In this document: one piece after another, positions 9,516 through 19,088 of the stretch
Layout of the letters: each line of letters opens with the position of its first letter
Numbering within the stretch: position 1 is the first letter of the stretch
DNA from: Acidovorax sp. 107
Lineage (GTDB): Bacteria > Pseudomonadota > Gammaproteobacteria > Burkholderiales > Burkholderiaceae_C
NCBI RefSeq assembly: GCF_003058055.1
Contig: NZ_QBTZ01000001.1
Location: 3,118,001 to 3,182,000 of the forward strand
Reading direction: 5' to 3'
Length of the DNA: 64,000 nt
The notes under the pieces: generated by a model
The model's database searches: none
Seen by the model: only the letters and a program-made list of their open reading frames with translations
Told to the model about the DNA's origin: nothing
Position numbers and translations under genes: made by a program

Positions 9516-10877
9516 ATGAGCTTCGTCAACATCGAAAAACCCGCCGCTGGCGCCGAAGGCCCCCGCATGGACGCCGAGTGGCTGGACGCGCACTGGATGC
9601 CGTACACGGCCAACCGCCAGTTCAAGGCCAACCCGCGCATGATCGTGGAGGGCCGCGGCGCCTACTACACCGATGCGGACGGTCGCAAGATTTTTGACGG
9701 TCTGTCGGGCCTGTGGTGCGCGGGCCTGGGCCATGGCCGCCGCGAGATCGCCGAGGCCATCGGCAAGCAGGCGATGAAGCTCGACTACGCACCCGCCTTC
9801 CAGTTCGGCCACCCACTGGGGTTTGAGTTGGCCAACCGCGTGAAGGAGCTGACGCCAGCCGGTCTGGACTACGTGTTCTTCACCGGCTCGGGCTCCGAGT
9901 CGGCCGACACGTCGCTCAAGATGGCGCGTGCCTACTGGCGCGCCAAGGGCCAGGGCACCAAGACGCGCCTGATCGGCCGCGAAAAGGGCTACCACGGCGT
10001 GAACTTTGGTGGTATCTCGGTGGGCGGCATCGTGGCCAACCGCAAGCTGTTTGGCCAGGGCGTCGAAGCCGACCACATCCCCCACACCCAGCCCCCCGCA
10101 GGCTCGTTCCACAAGGGCATGCCGCCCACGGGCAAGGAGCTGGCCGACCGCCTGCTGGAAGTGATTGCGCTGCACGACGCATCGAACATCGCAGCCGTCA
10201 TCGTAGAGCCCTTCTCGGGCTCGGCCGGTGTGGTGATCCCGCCCGTGGGCTACCTGCAGCGCCTGCGCGAGATCTGCACACAAAACAACATCTTGTTGAT
10301 TTTTGACGAGGTAATCAGCGGCTTTGGCCGCAGCGGCGCCTGGACGGGTGCCGAGGCCTTTGGCGTGACGCCCGACATCCTGAACTTTGCCAAGCAGGTC
10401 ACCAACGGCGCGCAGCCGCTGGGGGGGGTGGTGGCCAGCAAAGAGATCTACGACACCTTCATGGCGGCAGGCGGCCCTGAGTACATGCTGGAGTTCCCGC
10501 ATGGCTACACCTACTCGGCCCATCCCGTGGCTTGCGCAGCGGGCATTGCGGCGCTCGACATCCTGCAAAAGGAAGACATGATCGGCCGCGTCAAAGCGCT
10601 GGCGCCGTATTTTGAAGAAGCCGTGCACAGCCTCAAGGGCGCCAAGCATGTGCTGGACATCCGCAACTTCGGGCTGGCTGCGGGCTTGACGATTGCGCCG
10701 CTGCCCGGCGAACCCGCCAAGCGCCCTTATGAGATCGCAATGAACTGCTGGAAAAAGGGGTTCTACGTGCGCTATGGCGGCGACACCATCCAACTGGCGC
10801 CGCCCTTCATCAGCGAAAAGGCCGAGATCGACCGCTTGGTCAACGCTTTGGGCGATGCACTGGCTGAAACGGCCTGA
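9516..10877 (+). CDS. Omega-amino acid (beta-alanine):pyruvate aminotransferase
   Basis: A 453-residue PLP-dependent class III aminotransferase. The core shows the PLP-phosphate region FTGSGSESADTSLKMAR, the Asp motif LIFDEVISGFGRSG, and the PLP lysine in FAKQVTNGAQPLGGV. The opening DAHWMPYTANRQFKANPRM is typical of omega-amino-acid:pyruvate transaminases, which convert beta-alanine plus pyruvate to malonate semialdehyde plus alanine. The gene directly precedes a CoA-acylating semialdehyde dehydrogenase, which would remove the semialdehyde. ATG 9516 has CTGGAGA 6 nt upstream. Substrate specificity (beta-alanine, taurine, amines) is not decided by sequence. Confidence 0.93.
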   Translation: MSFVNIEKPAAGAEGPRMDAEWLDAHWMPYTANRQFKANPRMIVEGRGAYYTDADGRKIFDGLSGLWCAGLGHGRREIAEAIGKQAMKLDYAPAFQFGHPLGFELANRVKELTPAGLDYVFFTGSGSESADTSLKMARAYWRAKGQGTKTRLIGREKGYHGVNFGGISVGGIVANRKLFGQGVEADHIPHTQPPAGSFHKGMPPTGKELADRLLEVIALHDASNIAAVIVEPFSGSAGVVIPPVGYLQRLREICTQNNILLIFDEVISGFGRSGAWTGAEAFGVTPDILNFAKQVTNGAQPLGGVVASKEIYDTFMAAGGPEYMLEFPHGYTYSAHPVACAAGIAALDILQKEDMIGRVKALAPYFEEAVHSLKGAKHVLDIRNFGLAAGLTIAPLPGEPAKRPYEIAMNCWKKGFYVRYGGDTIQLAPPFISEKAEIDRLVNALGDALAETA

Positions 10878-10892
10878 CCCTGTCCGTCGCAA

Positions 10893-10956
10893 GATACTCA
10901 TCTATTGATAGCTGCTAGCGCTTTATAGATAAGCACTATCGGTCAATTTGACTCAT
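10893..10956 (-). repeat. Dispersed repeat, copy C
   Basis: In minus orientation reads GATAGTGC, AAGCGCTAGCAGCTATC. It fills the gap between the transaminase and dehydrogenase genes and ends 10 bp before the dehydrogenase ATG. Confidence 0.65.
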
Positions 10957-10965
10957 ATTTTCCCC

Positions 10966-12483
10966 ATGAACCACGACAAGAACGTCACCACCACCATCGG
11001 CCACCTGATCGACGGCAAGCTCGTTGCGGACACCGAGCGCACCCAACCGGTGTTCAACCCCGCCACCGGCCAATCCACCACCAGCGTGGCGCTGGCCAGC
11101 CAGGCCACAGTCGAAGCCGCAATTGCCTCGGCCGAGGCCGCCTTCCCGGCCTGGCGCAACACGCCGCCGCTCAAGCGCGCCCGCGTGATGAGCAAGCTGA
11201 AGGTGCTGCTCGAAGAAAACGCCGACAAGATCGCCGCCCTGATCACGGCTGAGCACGGCAAGGTGCTGAGCGACGCCCATGGAGAGCTGCAGCGCGGCAT
11301 CGAGAACGTGGAATACGCGAGCTACGCGCCCGAGCTGCTCAAGGGCGAACACAGCCGCAACGTGGGCCTCAGCATCGACAGTTGGAGCGAATTCCAGGCG
11401 CTGGGTGTGACGGCGGGTATCACTCCCTTCAACTTCCCGGCCATGGTGCCGCTGTGGATGTGGCCCATGGCCGTGGCCTGCGGCAACACCTTTGTGCTCA
11501 AGCCGTCCGAGCGCGACCCCAGCAGCACGCTGTTCATCGCGCAGCTAGCGCTGGAGGCAGGCTTGCCACCCGGTGTGCTGAACGTGGTGAACGGCGACAA
11601 GTTGGCAGTGGACACGCTGCTGCGCGACCCCCGCGTGAAAGCCGTGAGCTTCGTCGGCTCCACGCCCATTGCCGAATACATCTACGCCGAAGGCTGCAAG
11701 CACGGCAAGCGCGTGCAGGCCCTGGGCGGCGCCAAGAATCACGCGGTGCTGATGCCCGATGCCGATGTGGACAACGCTGTGAGCGCGCTGATGGGCGCGG
11801 CCTACGGATCGTGCGGCGAGCGCTGCATGGCCATCCCGCTGCTGGTCGCCGTAGGCGACGAAGTGGGTGACGCCGTGATTGCGGGCCTCAAGACCGAGAT
11901 CGCCCAAATGAAGGTCGGCCCCGGCACCGACAACGGCAACGACATGGGCCCGCTGGTCACCAAGCCCCACTTCGAGAAGGTGAAGGCCTATGTGGACAGC
12001 GGCGTGGCCGAAGGCGCCACGCTGGTGGTCGATGGCCGTGGCGTGAAGGTCGCGGGCCATGAGCAGGGCTACTTCCTGGGCGCCTGCCTGTTCGACAACG
12101 TGAAGCCCGGCATGAAGATCTACCAGGAAGAAATCTTCGGCCCCGTGCTGGGCGTGGTGCGCGTGAAGACGCTGCAGGAGGCCATGCAGCTCATCAACGA
12201 CCACGAGTACGGCAACGGCACCTGCATCTTCACCCGCGACGGCGAGGCCGCCCGCTACTTCACCGACCACATCCAGGTCGGCATGGTGGGCGTGAACGTG
12301 CCCCTGCCGGTGCCCGTGGCCTACCACTCGTTCGGCGGCTGGAAGCGCAGCCTGTTCGGCGACCTGCACGCCTACGGCCCCGACGCCGTGCGCTTCTATA
12401 CCAAGCGCAAGACCATCACGCAACGCTGGCCCTCGGCGGGCGTGCGTGAGGGGGCGGTGTTCAGCTTTCCGAGCAGCCGATAA
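10966..12483 (+). CDS. mmsA: CoA-acylating methylmalonate/malonate-semialdehyde dehydrogenase
   Basis: A 505-residue aldehyde dehydrogenase of the MmsA type. The nucleotide region SFVGSTPIAEYIY and the catalytic-Cys region AYGSCGERCMA are visible, and GGWKRSLFGDLHAYG near the C-terminus is typical of the CoA-dependent class. The reaction oxidises methylmalonate or malonate semialdehyde with CoA and NAD+ to propionyl- or acetyl-CoA. Paired with the upstream transaminase it gives a beta-alanine to acetyl-CoA route. ATG 10966 is preferred over a TTG six codons upstream. The gene is followed by a strong intrinsic terminator. Confidence 0.93.
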   Translation: MNHDKNVTTTIGHLIDGKLVADTERTQPVFNPATGQSTTSVALASQATVEAAIASAEAAFPAWRNTPPLKRARVMSKLKVLLEENADKIAALITAEHGKVLSDAHGELQRGIENVEYASYAPELLKGEHSRNVGLSIDSWSEFQALGVTAGITPFNFPAMVPLWMWPMAVACGNTFVLKPSERDPSSTLFIAQLALEAGLPPGVLNVVNGDKLAVDTLLRDPRVKAVSFVGSTPIAEYIYAEGCKHGKRVQALGGAKNHAVLMPDADVDNAVSALMGAAYGSCGERCMAIPLLVAVGDEVGDAVIAGLKTEIAQMKVGPGTDNGNDMGPLVTKPHFEKVKAYVDSGVAEGATLVVDGRGVKVAGHEQGYFLGACLFDNVKPGMKIYQEEIFGPVLGVVRVKTLQEAMQLINDHEYGNGTCIFTRDGEAARYFTDHIQVGMVGVNVPLPVPVAYHSFGGWKRSLFGDLHAYGPDAVRFYTKRKTITQRWPSAGVREGAVFSFPSSR

Positions 12484-12501
12484 GCCCTCAGCGGCTCCTT
12501 T

Positions 12502-12530
12502 CAAAAGGCCCCTTTTGGGGCCTTTTGTTT
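12502..12530 (+). terminator. Intrinsic terminator after mmsA
   Basis: CAAAAGGCCCC and GGGGCCTTTTG form a perfect 11-bp stem around a TTTT loop, followed by TTT, about 20 bp after the mmsA stop. Confidence 0.85.
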
Positions 12531-12731
12531 TCCGGCACCGGGCTTTTTGAAGATCAAACCCTTCGGACGTCACGCCTTGGCTAGCGCGGCATGCAGCTTG
12601 TTGGCGCAAGAAGAGTCCATGAAGCGCCCCGTTCCCAGAAACCGAGACCTTCCCTCTCAAAAAGCAAAACACTCCATAGCTTTTGTGCATGGATAAAGAC
12701 CCCTCAAAACGCTGCACAAGCGACACAATCA

Positions 12732-12797
12732 GTAAGCAAACAGCCTGCAGGTAAGCAGATTCGCTTACTAGGGTTTTTACGCACATCCCCCTACAAT
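12732..12797 (+). promoter_or_regulatory. Putative promoter/operator of the malic enzyme gene
   Basis: A TACAAT -10 hexamer lies at 12792-12797. Upstream, GTAAGCA is directly repeated at 12732 and 12751, and the second copy forms an inverted repeat GTAAGC-N6-GCTTAC (12751-12768) covering the expected -35 zone, as a repressor site would. The rest of the roughly 400-bp gap (12484-12882) shows only the mmsA terminator and no gene. Confidence 0.4.
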
Positions 12798-12882
12798 CGC
12801 AGACCCTTACAAAGCTGACAGCCTGCTGCAGACCCGCTGGAGTACGGTTTTGGCCCTCACCCCCCTGAGTTGGAGACACTGA

Positions 12883-15225
<2,343 letters not shown>

Positions 15226-15274
15226 GCCTTCAAAGAATAGCAAGCGCTAACTTAAAACCCTTGCAAAGCCCTTC

Positions 15275-15310
15275 AGCGTCTGCCCAATCTTTGTGCAGAC
15301 GCTTGCTTTT
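15275..15310 (+). terminator. Intrinsic terminator after maeB
   Basis: AGCGTCTGC (15275-15283) and GCAGACGCT (15295-15303) form a 9-bp stem followed by TGCTTTTT. Confidence 0.7.
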
Positions 15311-15379
15311 TGGGGACCGTTGAGCGACACTAGCGGCTCGAAATTTCGGGTTAACCCGTAGTTTCTGAAAGGTTCGTTG

Positions 15380-15787
15380 ATGCTGAAGGCTGTAGCCACC
15401 CGGGCGCGCAAAGCAGGGTTATTGTGTGTTTTGGGTGTTGCTTTCGTGCTGTCTCCGGTTGCGGGACATGCCCGGAAATCCCCGTCCACTGACGGGTCCA
15501 TCACCCCCATCGCACTGGCCGAGTTGCCGCCCCAAGGGCGGACAACGTATGCGTTGATCCGTGAGGGCGGGCCCTTTCCGTACGACAAGGACGGATCGGT
15601 TTTCGGCAATCGCGAACGGCTGTTGCCCGCCCAAAAGCGGGGCTACTACCGTGAATACACCATCAGAACGCCAGGATCGCGCGACCGGGGAGCCCGGCGC
15701 ATCGTGTGTGGCGGCAAGCCCCGGACGCCGGATGCCTGCTACTACACCAGCGACCACTACGCCAGTTTTCGCGAGATCGTCGAGTGA
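15380..15787 (+). CDS. Secreted barnase-type guanyl-specific ribonuclease
   Basis: A 135-residue protein with a signal peptide (Arg/Lys start, hydrophobic LLCVLGVAFVLSPVAGHA). The mature region carries the microbial RNase N1/T1/barnase fold: GSVFGNRERLLP matches barnase's FSNREGKLP, Glu92 in YYREYTI aligns with the catalytic base Glu73, Arg106/107 with Arg87, and His126 in SDHYASF with His102. Cys110 and Cys120 could form a disulfide. It should cleave RNA after guanosine outside the cytoplasm. Its stop codon overlaps the GTG start of the barstar-like gene (GTGA), so inhibitor and toxin are translationally coupled. All expected catalytic residues are present. Confidence 0.9.
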   Translation: MLKAVATRARKAGLLCVLGVAFVLSPVAGHARKSPSTDGSITPIALAELPPQGRTTYALIREGGPFPYDKDGSVFGNRERLLPAQKRGYYREYTIRTPGSRDRGARRIVCGGKPRTPDACYYTSDHYASFREIVE

Positions 15788-16344
15788 CCTCCAATGCGGT
15801 GTACGCCAGCCCGGACAGCATACGCCGCGCCCCATTGAATTCCCCATTCACAGGCCGCATCCTGCAGCCTCGTGAGATGCCAGAAGTTTGTGGACTTTAT
15901 AAAGAAAGAGTAGCGGAGATGCAGACGCCACTTCGTAAAGACCTGGAAACGCCACTGCGTGGCGTGCGCACCAACATCGTGCAGTCCATTCGCGCGTTCC
16001 GCGTGCAGGACCTGCAGGATGCAGCCACCTCCATGGGTCACCATTTCTTGTACGCCAACCTGGCCCACGCGCAGTCCAAGCAGGATGTGCTGGACCTGAT
16101 TGCCGCCCAATTCACCTTCCCGTCGCACTTCGGCAAGAACTTCGACGCGTTGTACGACTGCATGACAGACCCCTTGCACAAATCGGGCCCGCAGCCTGGT
16201 TTCATTGTGGTGCTGGAGCAGATCCCCGCCACGGGCAAGTTCGACAAGGAAGCGCGCGAGCAGTTGCTCGACATCTTCCGCGACGCGGCCGACTACTGGG
16301 GTGATCGCAAGATTCCTTTCCGGTGTTTCTATTCTTTTCTGTAG
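15784..16344 (+). CDS. Barstar-family ribonuclease inhibitor (apparently shortened at the C-terminus)
   Basis: A 186-residue protein. The barstar fold occupies about residues 90-186: FPSHFGKNFDALYDCMTD matches barstar's YYGENLDALWDCLTG, and GFIVVLEQI and LLDIFRDAADYW follow as in the inhibitor. Unlike 90-residue barstar it has an N-terminal extension of about 85 residues. GTG 15784 overlaps the RNase stop by 4 bp; internal ATGs at 15877 or 15919 are alternatives. It should bind and neutralise the partner RNase in the cytoplasm before export. The frame ends at TAG 16342 right after a TTTT run; the next 190 bp stay coding-like in the -1 frame, suggesting a lost C-terminal extension. Confidence 0.85.
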   Translation: MTSNAVYASPDSIRRAPLNSPFTGRILQPREMPEVCGLYKERVAEMQTPLRKDLETPLRGVRTNIVQSIRAFRVQDLQDAATSMGHHFLYANLAHAQSKQDVLDLIAAQFTFPSHFGKNFDALYDCMTDPLHKSGPQPGFIVVLEQIPATGKFDKEAREQLLDIFRDAADYWGDRKIPFRCFYSFL

Positions 16345-16532
16345 CCCGTTCTGCATCCACCAGCCAAGCAGAACGGGCGAACGAGGCTAGCGACGCCCAA
16401 GGCGTGGAAGGCATCGAAATCAACGGCGAACCCGCTGAAAAGATGCCCACCGACAAGCTCGTGGACGTGTCGCCCATGGCACTGCGCATGAGCAGCCCCT
16501 TCAATGCGGGCTATTGGCTCAGCGCCGCATAA
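16339..16532 (+). pseudogene. Probable frameshifted C-terminal tail of the barstar-family gene
   Basis: In the -1 frame relative to the barstar gene this stretch reads SVARSASTSQAERANEAS and later KMPTDKLVDVSPMALRMSS, ending in YWLSAA and a TAA. Codon third positions are mostly G or C, unlike non-coding sequence here. One extra T in the run at 16335-16338 would fuse it to barstar as ...CFYSF-SVARSAS. It may be a frameshift mutation, a programmed -1 slip, or a sequencing error. A hairpin GCCCGTTCTGC/GCAGAACGGGC (16344-16378) lies just past the junction. It could alternatively be an independent small gene starting at GTG 16323. Confidence 0.45.
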
Positions 16533-16539
16533 CTCGGTA

Positions 16540-16660
16540 TATCCCCCTGAGCGGCTACGCCGCTTTCCCCTTCTCTCTGCGCATTACGCGCTCCAGGAAG
16601 GGGGACACCGCCAGCGCGGCGGAGTGGCCCTTGCGCGGCGGTCGCTGGTCTGGGCCATAC
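16540..16660. repeat. Hairpin-rich intergenic element of Comamonadaceae type
   Basis: Contains CCCCCTGAGCGGCTACGCCGCT (perfect stem AGCGGC/GCCGCT) and a longer inverted pair CCCCTTC/GAAGGGG enclosing a GCGC-rich loop. From memory similar elements are common between genes in this family; only one copy is seen here. With the barstar tail it accounts for most of the 467-bp gap before rsmA. Confidence 0.4.
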
Positions 16661-16775
16661 CAGTGCCACTGGTAGTGGCGAAATGAGGCGCCGAAGCTGC
16701 AAGCACGACACCATCGCAGGCCAGAAGAGCGCGGCGTCACTCAATACGCCATCGCGTTACGAGCAAAAAAGGTGC

Positions 16776-16822
16776 TTTGCGCTCGTGCAGCAAGCGCCAA
16801 TAGCTATAAATTTAAGAGCAAA
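16776..16822 (+). repeat. Dispersed repeat, copy F, overlapping the rsmA stop
   Basis: Reads CAAGCGCCAATAGCTAT then AAATTTAAGAGCAAAC. The TTAAG in this copy supplies the TAA stop codon of rsmA on the minus strand. Confidence 0.65.
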
Positions 16823-17591
16823 CCTGTGCCAGTGCCACGTATTCGGCCACGGGCACTTCCTCGGCGCGGCGCTGGGTGTCGAAGTAGCCAGCGAACTGGC
16901 GGGCTTCGAGCCAGCGGCCCAATGTGTGGCGCAGCAGCTTGCGGCGCTGGCTGAAGGCCACTTGCACCACTTCTTCCAGCAAAGGCACTGACAGGGCAGC
17001 CGGTTCCGCATGCGGCACCATGCGCACCACAGCGCTGTCCACGCGCGGGGGCGGGTCAAAGCTCTCGGGCGGCACGAACAGCACGTTTTCCATGGCGTAG
17101 CGCCACTGCAGCATCACCGACAGGCGTCCGTAGTCGCTGGTGGCGGGGCTGGCCACCATGCGATCGATCACTTCCTTTTGCAGCATGAAGTGCTGGTCTT
17201 CGATCACCTGGACATGGTCCAGCAGGTGAAAGAGGATGGGCGTAGAGATGTTGTAGGGCAGGTTGCCCACCACGCGCAGCTTCAGGTCTGCCTGACCGGC
17301 TTGGTCGCGCAGGGTGTGTGCCAGTGCCGTGAAGTCCACCTTGAGCACATCGGACTCGATCACGTCGAGCTGCCCATGCAGGCGCAGGCGCAGCGCCAGG
17401 TCGCGGTCCAGTTCGATGACCGTGAGGCGCCCCAGACGTTCCACCAAGGGCTGTGTCAGCGCGGCCAGGCCCGGCCCGATCTCGACCATGGGCTGGCCCG
17501 GCAGCGGCGCAATGGCCTGCACGATGCCGTCGATGATGCCCTGGTCGGACAGGAAATGCTGCCCAAAGCGCTTGCGGGGAATGTGTTTCAA
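16812..17591 (-). CDS. rsmA: 16S rRNA (adenine1518-N6/adenine1519-N6) dimethyltransferase
   Basis: A 259-residue KsgA/RsmA enzyme that dimethylates two adjacent adenines at the 3' end of 16S rRNA during 30S maturation. Visible are the N-terminal [11 protein letters not shown], AdoMet motif [15 protein letters not shown], and the catalytic NLPYNIS motif. TTG 17591 is chosen because the protein then starts [10 protein letters not shown], as usual in this order, with AAGG 5 nt upstream; an in-frame GTG at 17648, directly after the surA stop, would add 19 residues unlike the family. It is downstream of surA and lptD in a conserved envelope/ribosome operon. Confidence 0.95.
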   Translation of the reverse strand: MKHIPRKRFGQHFLSDQGIIDGIVQAIAPLPGQPMVEIGPGLAALTQPLVERLGRLTVIELDRDLALRLRLHGQLDVIESDVLKVDFTALAHTLRDQAGQADLKLRVVGNLPYNISTPILFHLLDHVQVIEDQHFMLQKEVIDRMVASPATSDYGRLSVMLQWRYAMENVLFVPPESFDPPPRVDSAVVRMVPHAEPAALSVPLLEEVVQVAFSQRRKLLRHTLGRWLEARQFAGYFDTQRRAEEVPVAEYVALAQVCS

Positions 17592-17648
17592 CGCGGCCTT
17601 ACCTGTTGTCTTGTCTGAGGGTACGTAGGGGAAAAGCGTGCGCCGCAC

Positions 17649-19085
17649 TCACTGGGGAGGGTCACGGTACTCGACGTACGCCCGCCCGCGCAGTTCCTGC
17701 GCCCAGGTGGCGTAGGCTTCGTCGAGCTTCTTCTCGCGCACCGTGCTGCGGGCCATGTCACGCTGCTCGCGCTGGGTGAGCTTGGCTTCGCGGCGCTCCA
17801 GCAGCTGGATCAGGTGCACGCCAAAGCGCGAAACCAGGGGTTGGCTGATGTCGCCGGGCTTGAGGGCATCCAGGGCCTGCTCGAACTCGGGCACGTAGCG
17901 CCCGGGGTTGGCCCAGCCCAGGTCGCCACCTTCCTTGGCGCTACCGTCCTGCGACTGCTCGCGCGCCAGGGTCGCAAAGTCGGCCTGCCCCGCCAGCACG
18001 CGGCGGCGGTAGTCAGCCAGCCGTGCTGCTGCAGCGGATTCGGACAACTGGGGGCCCGTGCGCAGCAGGATATGGCGCGCATGGTTTTGCACCACCGTGC
18101 TGGGCAGACCCGCCGTCACACGTTCCACCACCTTGAGCACGTGAAAACCGGCGGGCGAGCGCACCGGACCCACGATGGAGCCCACGGGCAGGCCCAGGGT
18201 GGAGTTCACAAACAGTTCAGGATAACGATCCGCAGGCCGCAGGCCCAGCAACCCGCCAGCACGCTGGCCTTCGGGCGCATCCGAGAACTCGCGGGCCACC
18301 GCCGCAAAGTCTTCGCCCGCACGCACCTTGTCTGCGGCGCGCTGCGCACGCGCCTGGCGCTCGGCGACCTGCGCAGGGGTGGCGCTTTCAGGCACCAGCA
18401 CCAGCACATGGCCGAGATTGATCTCCATGGCTGCGACATCCGTACCCTTTTGCTCTTCGCGCAGGAACTGGTCCACGTCCAGATCGCTCACCTTCACCCG
18501 CGCTTCGACTTCGCGCTCGCGCAGGCGCTGCTGCAGCAGCTGGTTGCGCAGCTCTTCGCGAAACCGGTCCTTGCCCACGCCTTCACGGGCCAGGCGCACA
18601 TACAGTTCGTCCACCGTCATGTCGTTCTGGCGGGCCACGCCCTGCTCGGCCTGCGACACGGCGTAGTCATCGACCTTGATGCCCGATTCACGGGCCTGCT
18701 GCAGCTGCACCTTCTCCAGGATGATGCGTTCGAGCACTTCACGCGCGAGTGCATCACGCGGGGGCATGGCGCCGCCCTGCTTGGCGATCTGCGCCTCGGC
18801 CCGTGCCAGGCGTGAGCGCACCTCGTAGTTGGTCACGGGCTCGGAGTTGACCACCGCCACGATGAAATCGGCCGAGCGCGGGACCGTGCTGTCAGAAGGG
18901 GCGGCCAGTGTGACGGAAGGCACGGCGGCAGGCCGCGCCGTCAGCGACGACGGAGAAGAAGACAACCCCGTCTTGCCAGAGGACGAGGAAGCCCCTGAGG
19001 GGCGCAGGCCCTGCGCCGCAGCGCCTTGCGCCACGAGGGATGCCAACGCGGCCGTCAAGGCCAGTGCGAGTACACGGTGATTCAT
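17649..19085 (-). CDS. surA: Periplasmic chaperone/peptidyl-prolyl isomerase SurA
   Basis: A 478-residue periplasmic chaperone for outer-membrane proteins. It has a signal peptide (MNHRVLALALTAALASLVAQGAAAQ) and a Ser/Pro-rich linker longer than in E. coli SurA. The SurA N-domain follows (DFIVAVVNSEPVTNYEVRSR onward), then two parvulin domains (about residues 215-320 and 330-440; GGLLGLRPADRYPELF and EGGDLGWANPGRYVPEFE are typical). It is 3 bp downstream of lptD, itself a SurA client, and immediately upstream of rsmA, the conserved lptD-surA-rsmA order. Confidence 0.96.
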   Translation of the reverse strand: MNHRVLALALTAALASLVAQGAAAQGLRPSGASSSSGKTGLSSSPSSLTARPAAVPSVTLAAPSDSTVPRSADFIVAVVNSEPVTNYEVRSRLARAEAQIAKQGGAMPPRDALAREVLERIILEKVQLQQARESGIKVDDYAVSQAEQGVARQNDMTVDELYVRLAREGVGKDRFREELRNQLLQQRLREREVEARVKVSDLDVDQFLREEQKGTDVAAMEINLGHVLVLVPESATPAQVAERQARAQRAADKVRAGEDFAAVAREFSDAPEGQRAGGLLGLRPADRYPELFVNSTLGLPVGSIVGPVRSPAGFHVLKVVERVTAGLPSTVVQNHARHILLRTGPQLSESAAAARLADYRRRVLAGQADFATLAREQSQDGSAKEGGDLGWANPGRYVPEFEQALDALKPGDISQPLVSRFGVHLIQLLERREAKLTQREQRDMARSTVREKKLDEAYATWAQELRGRAYVEYRDPPQ

Positions 19086-19088
19086 GGT

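Noticed and set aside
12540..12720. A small gene in the gap before maeB
   Set aside because: Only short frames without ribosome-binding sites or codon bias are present.
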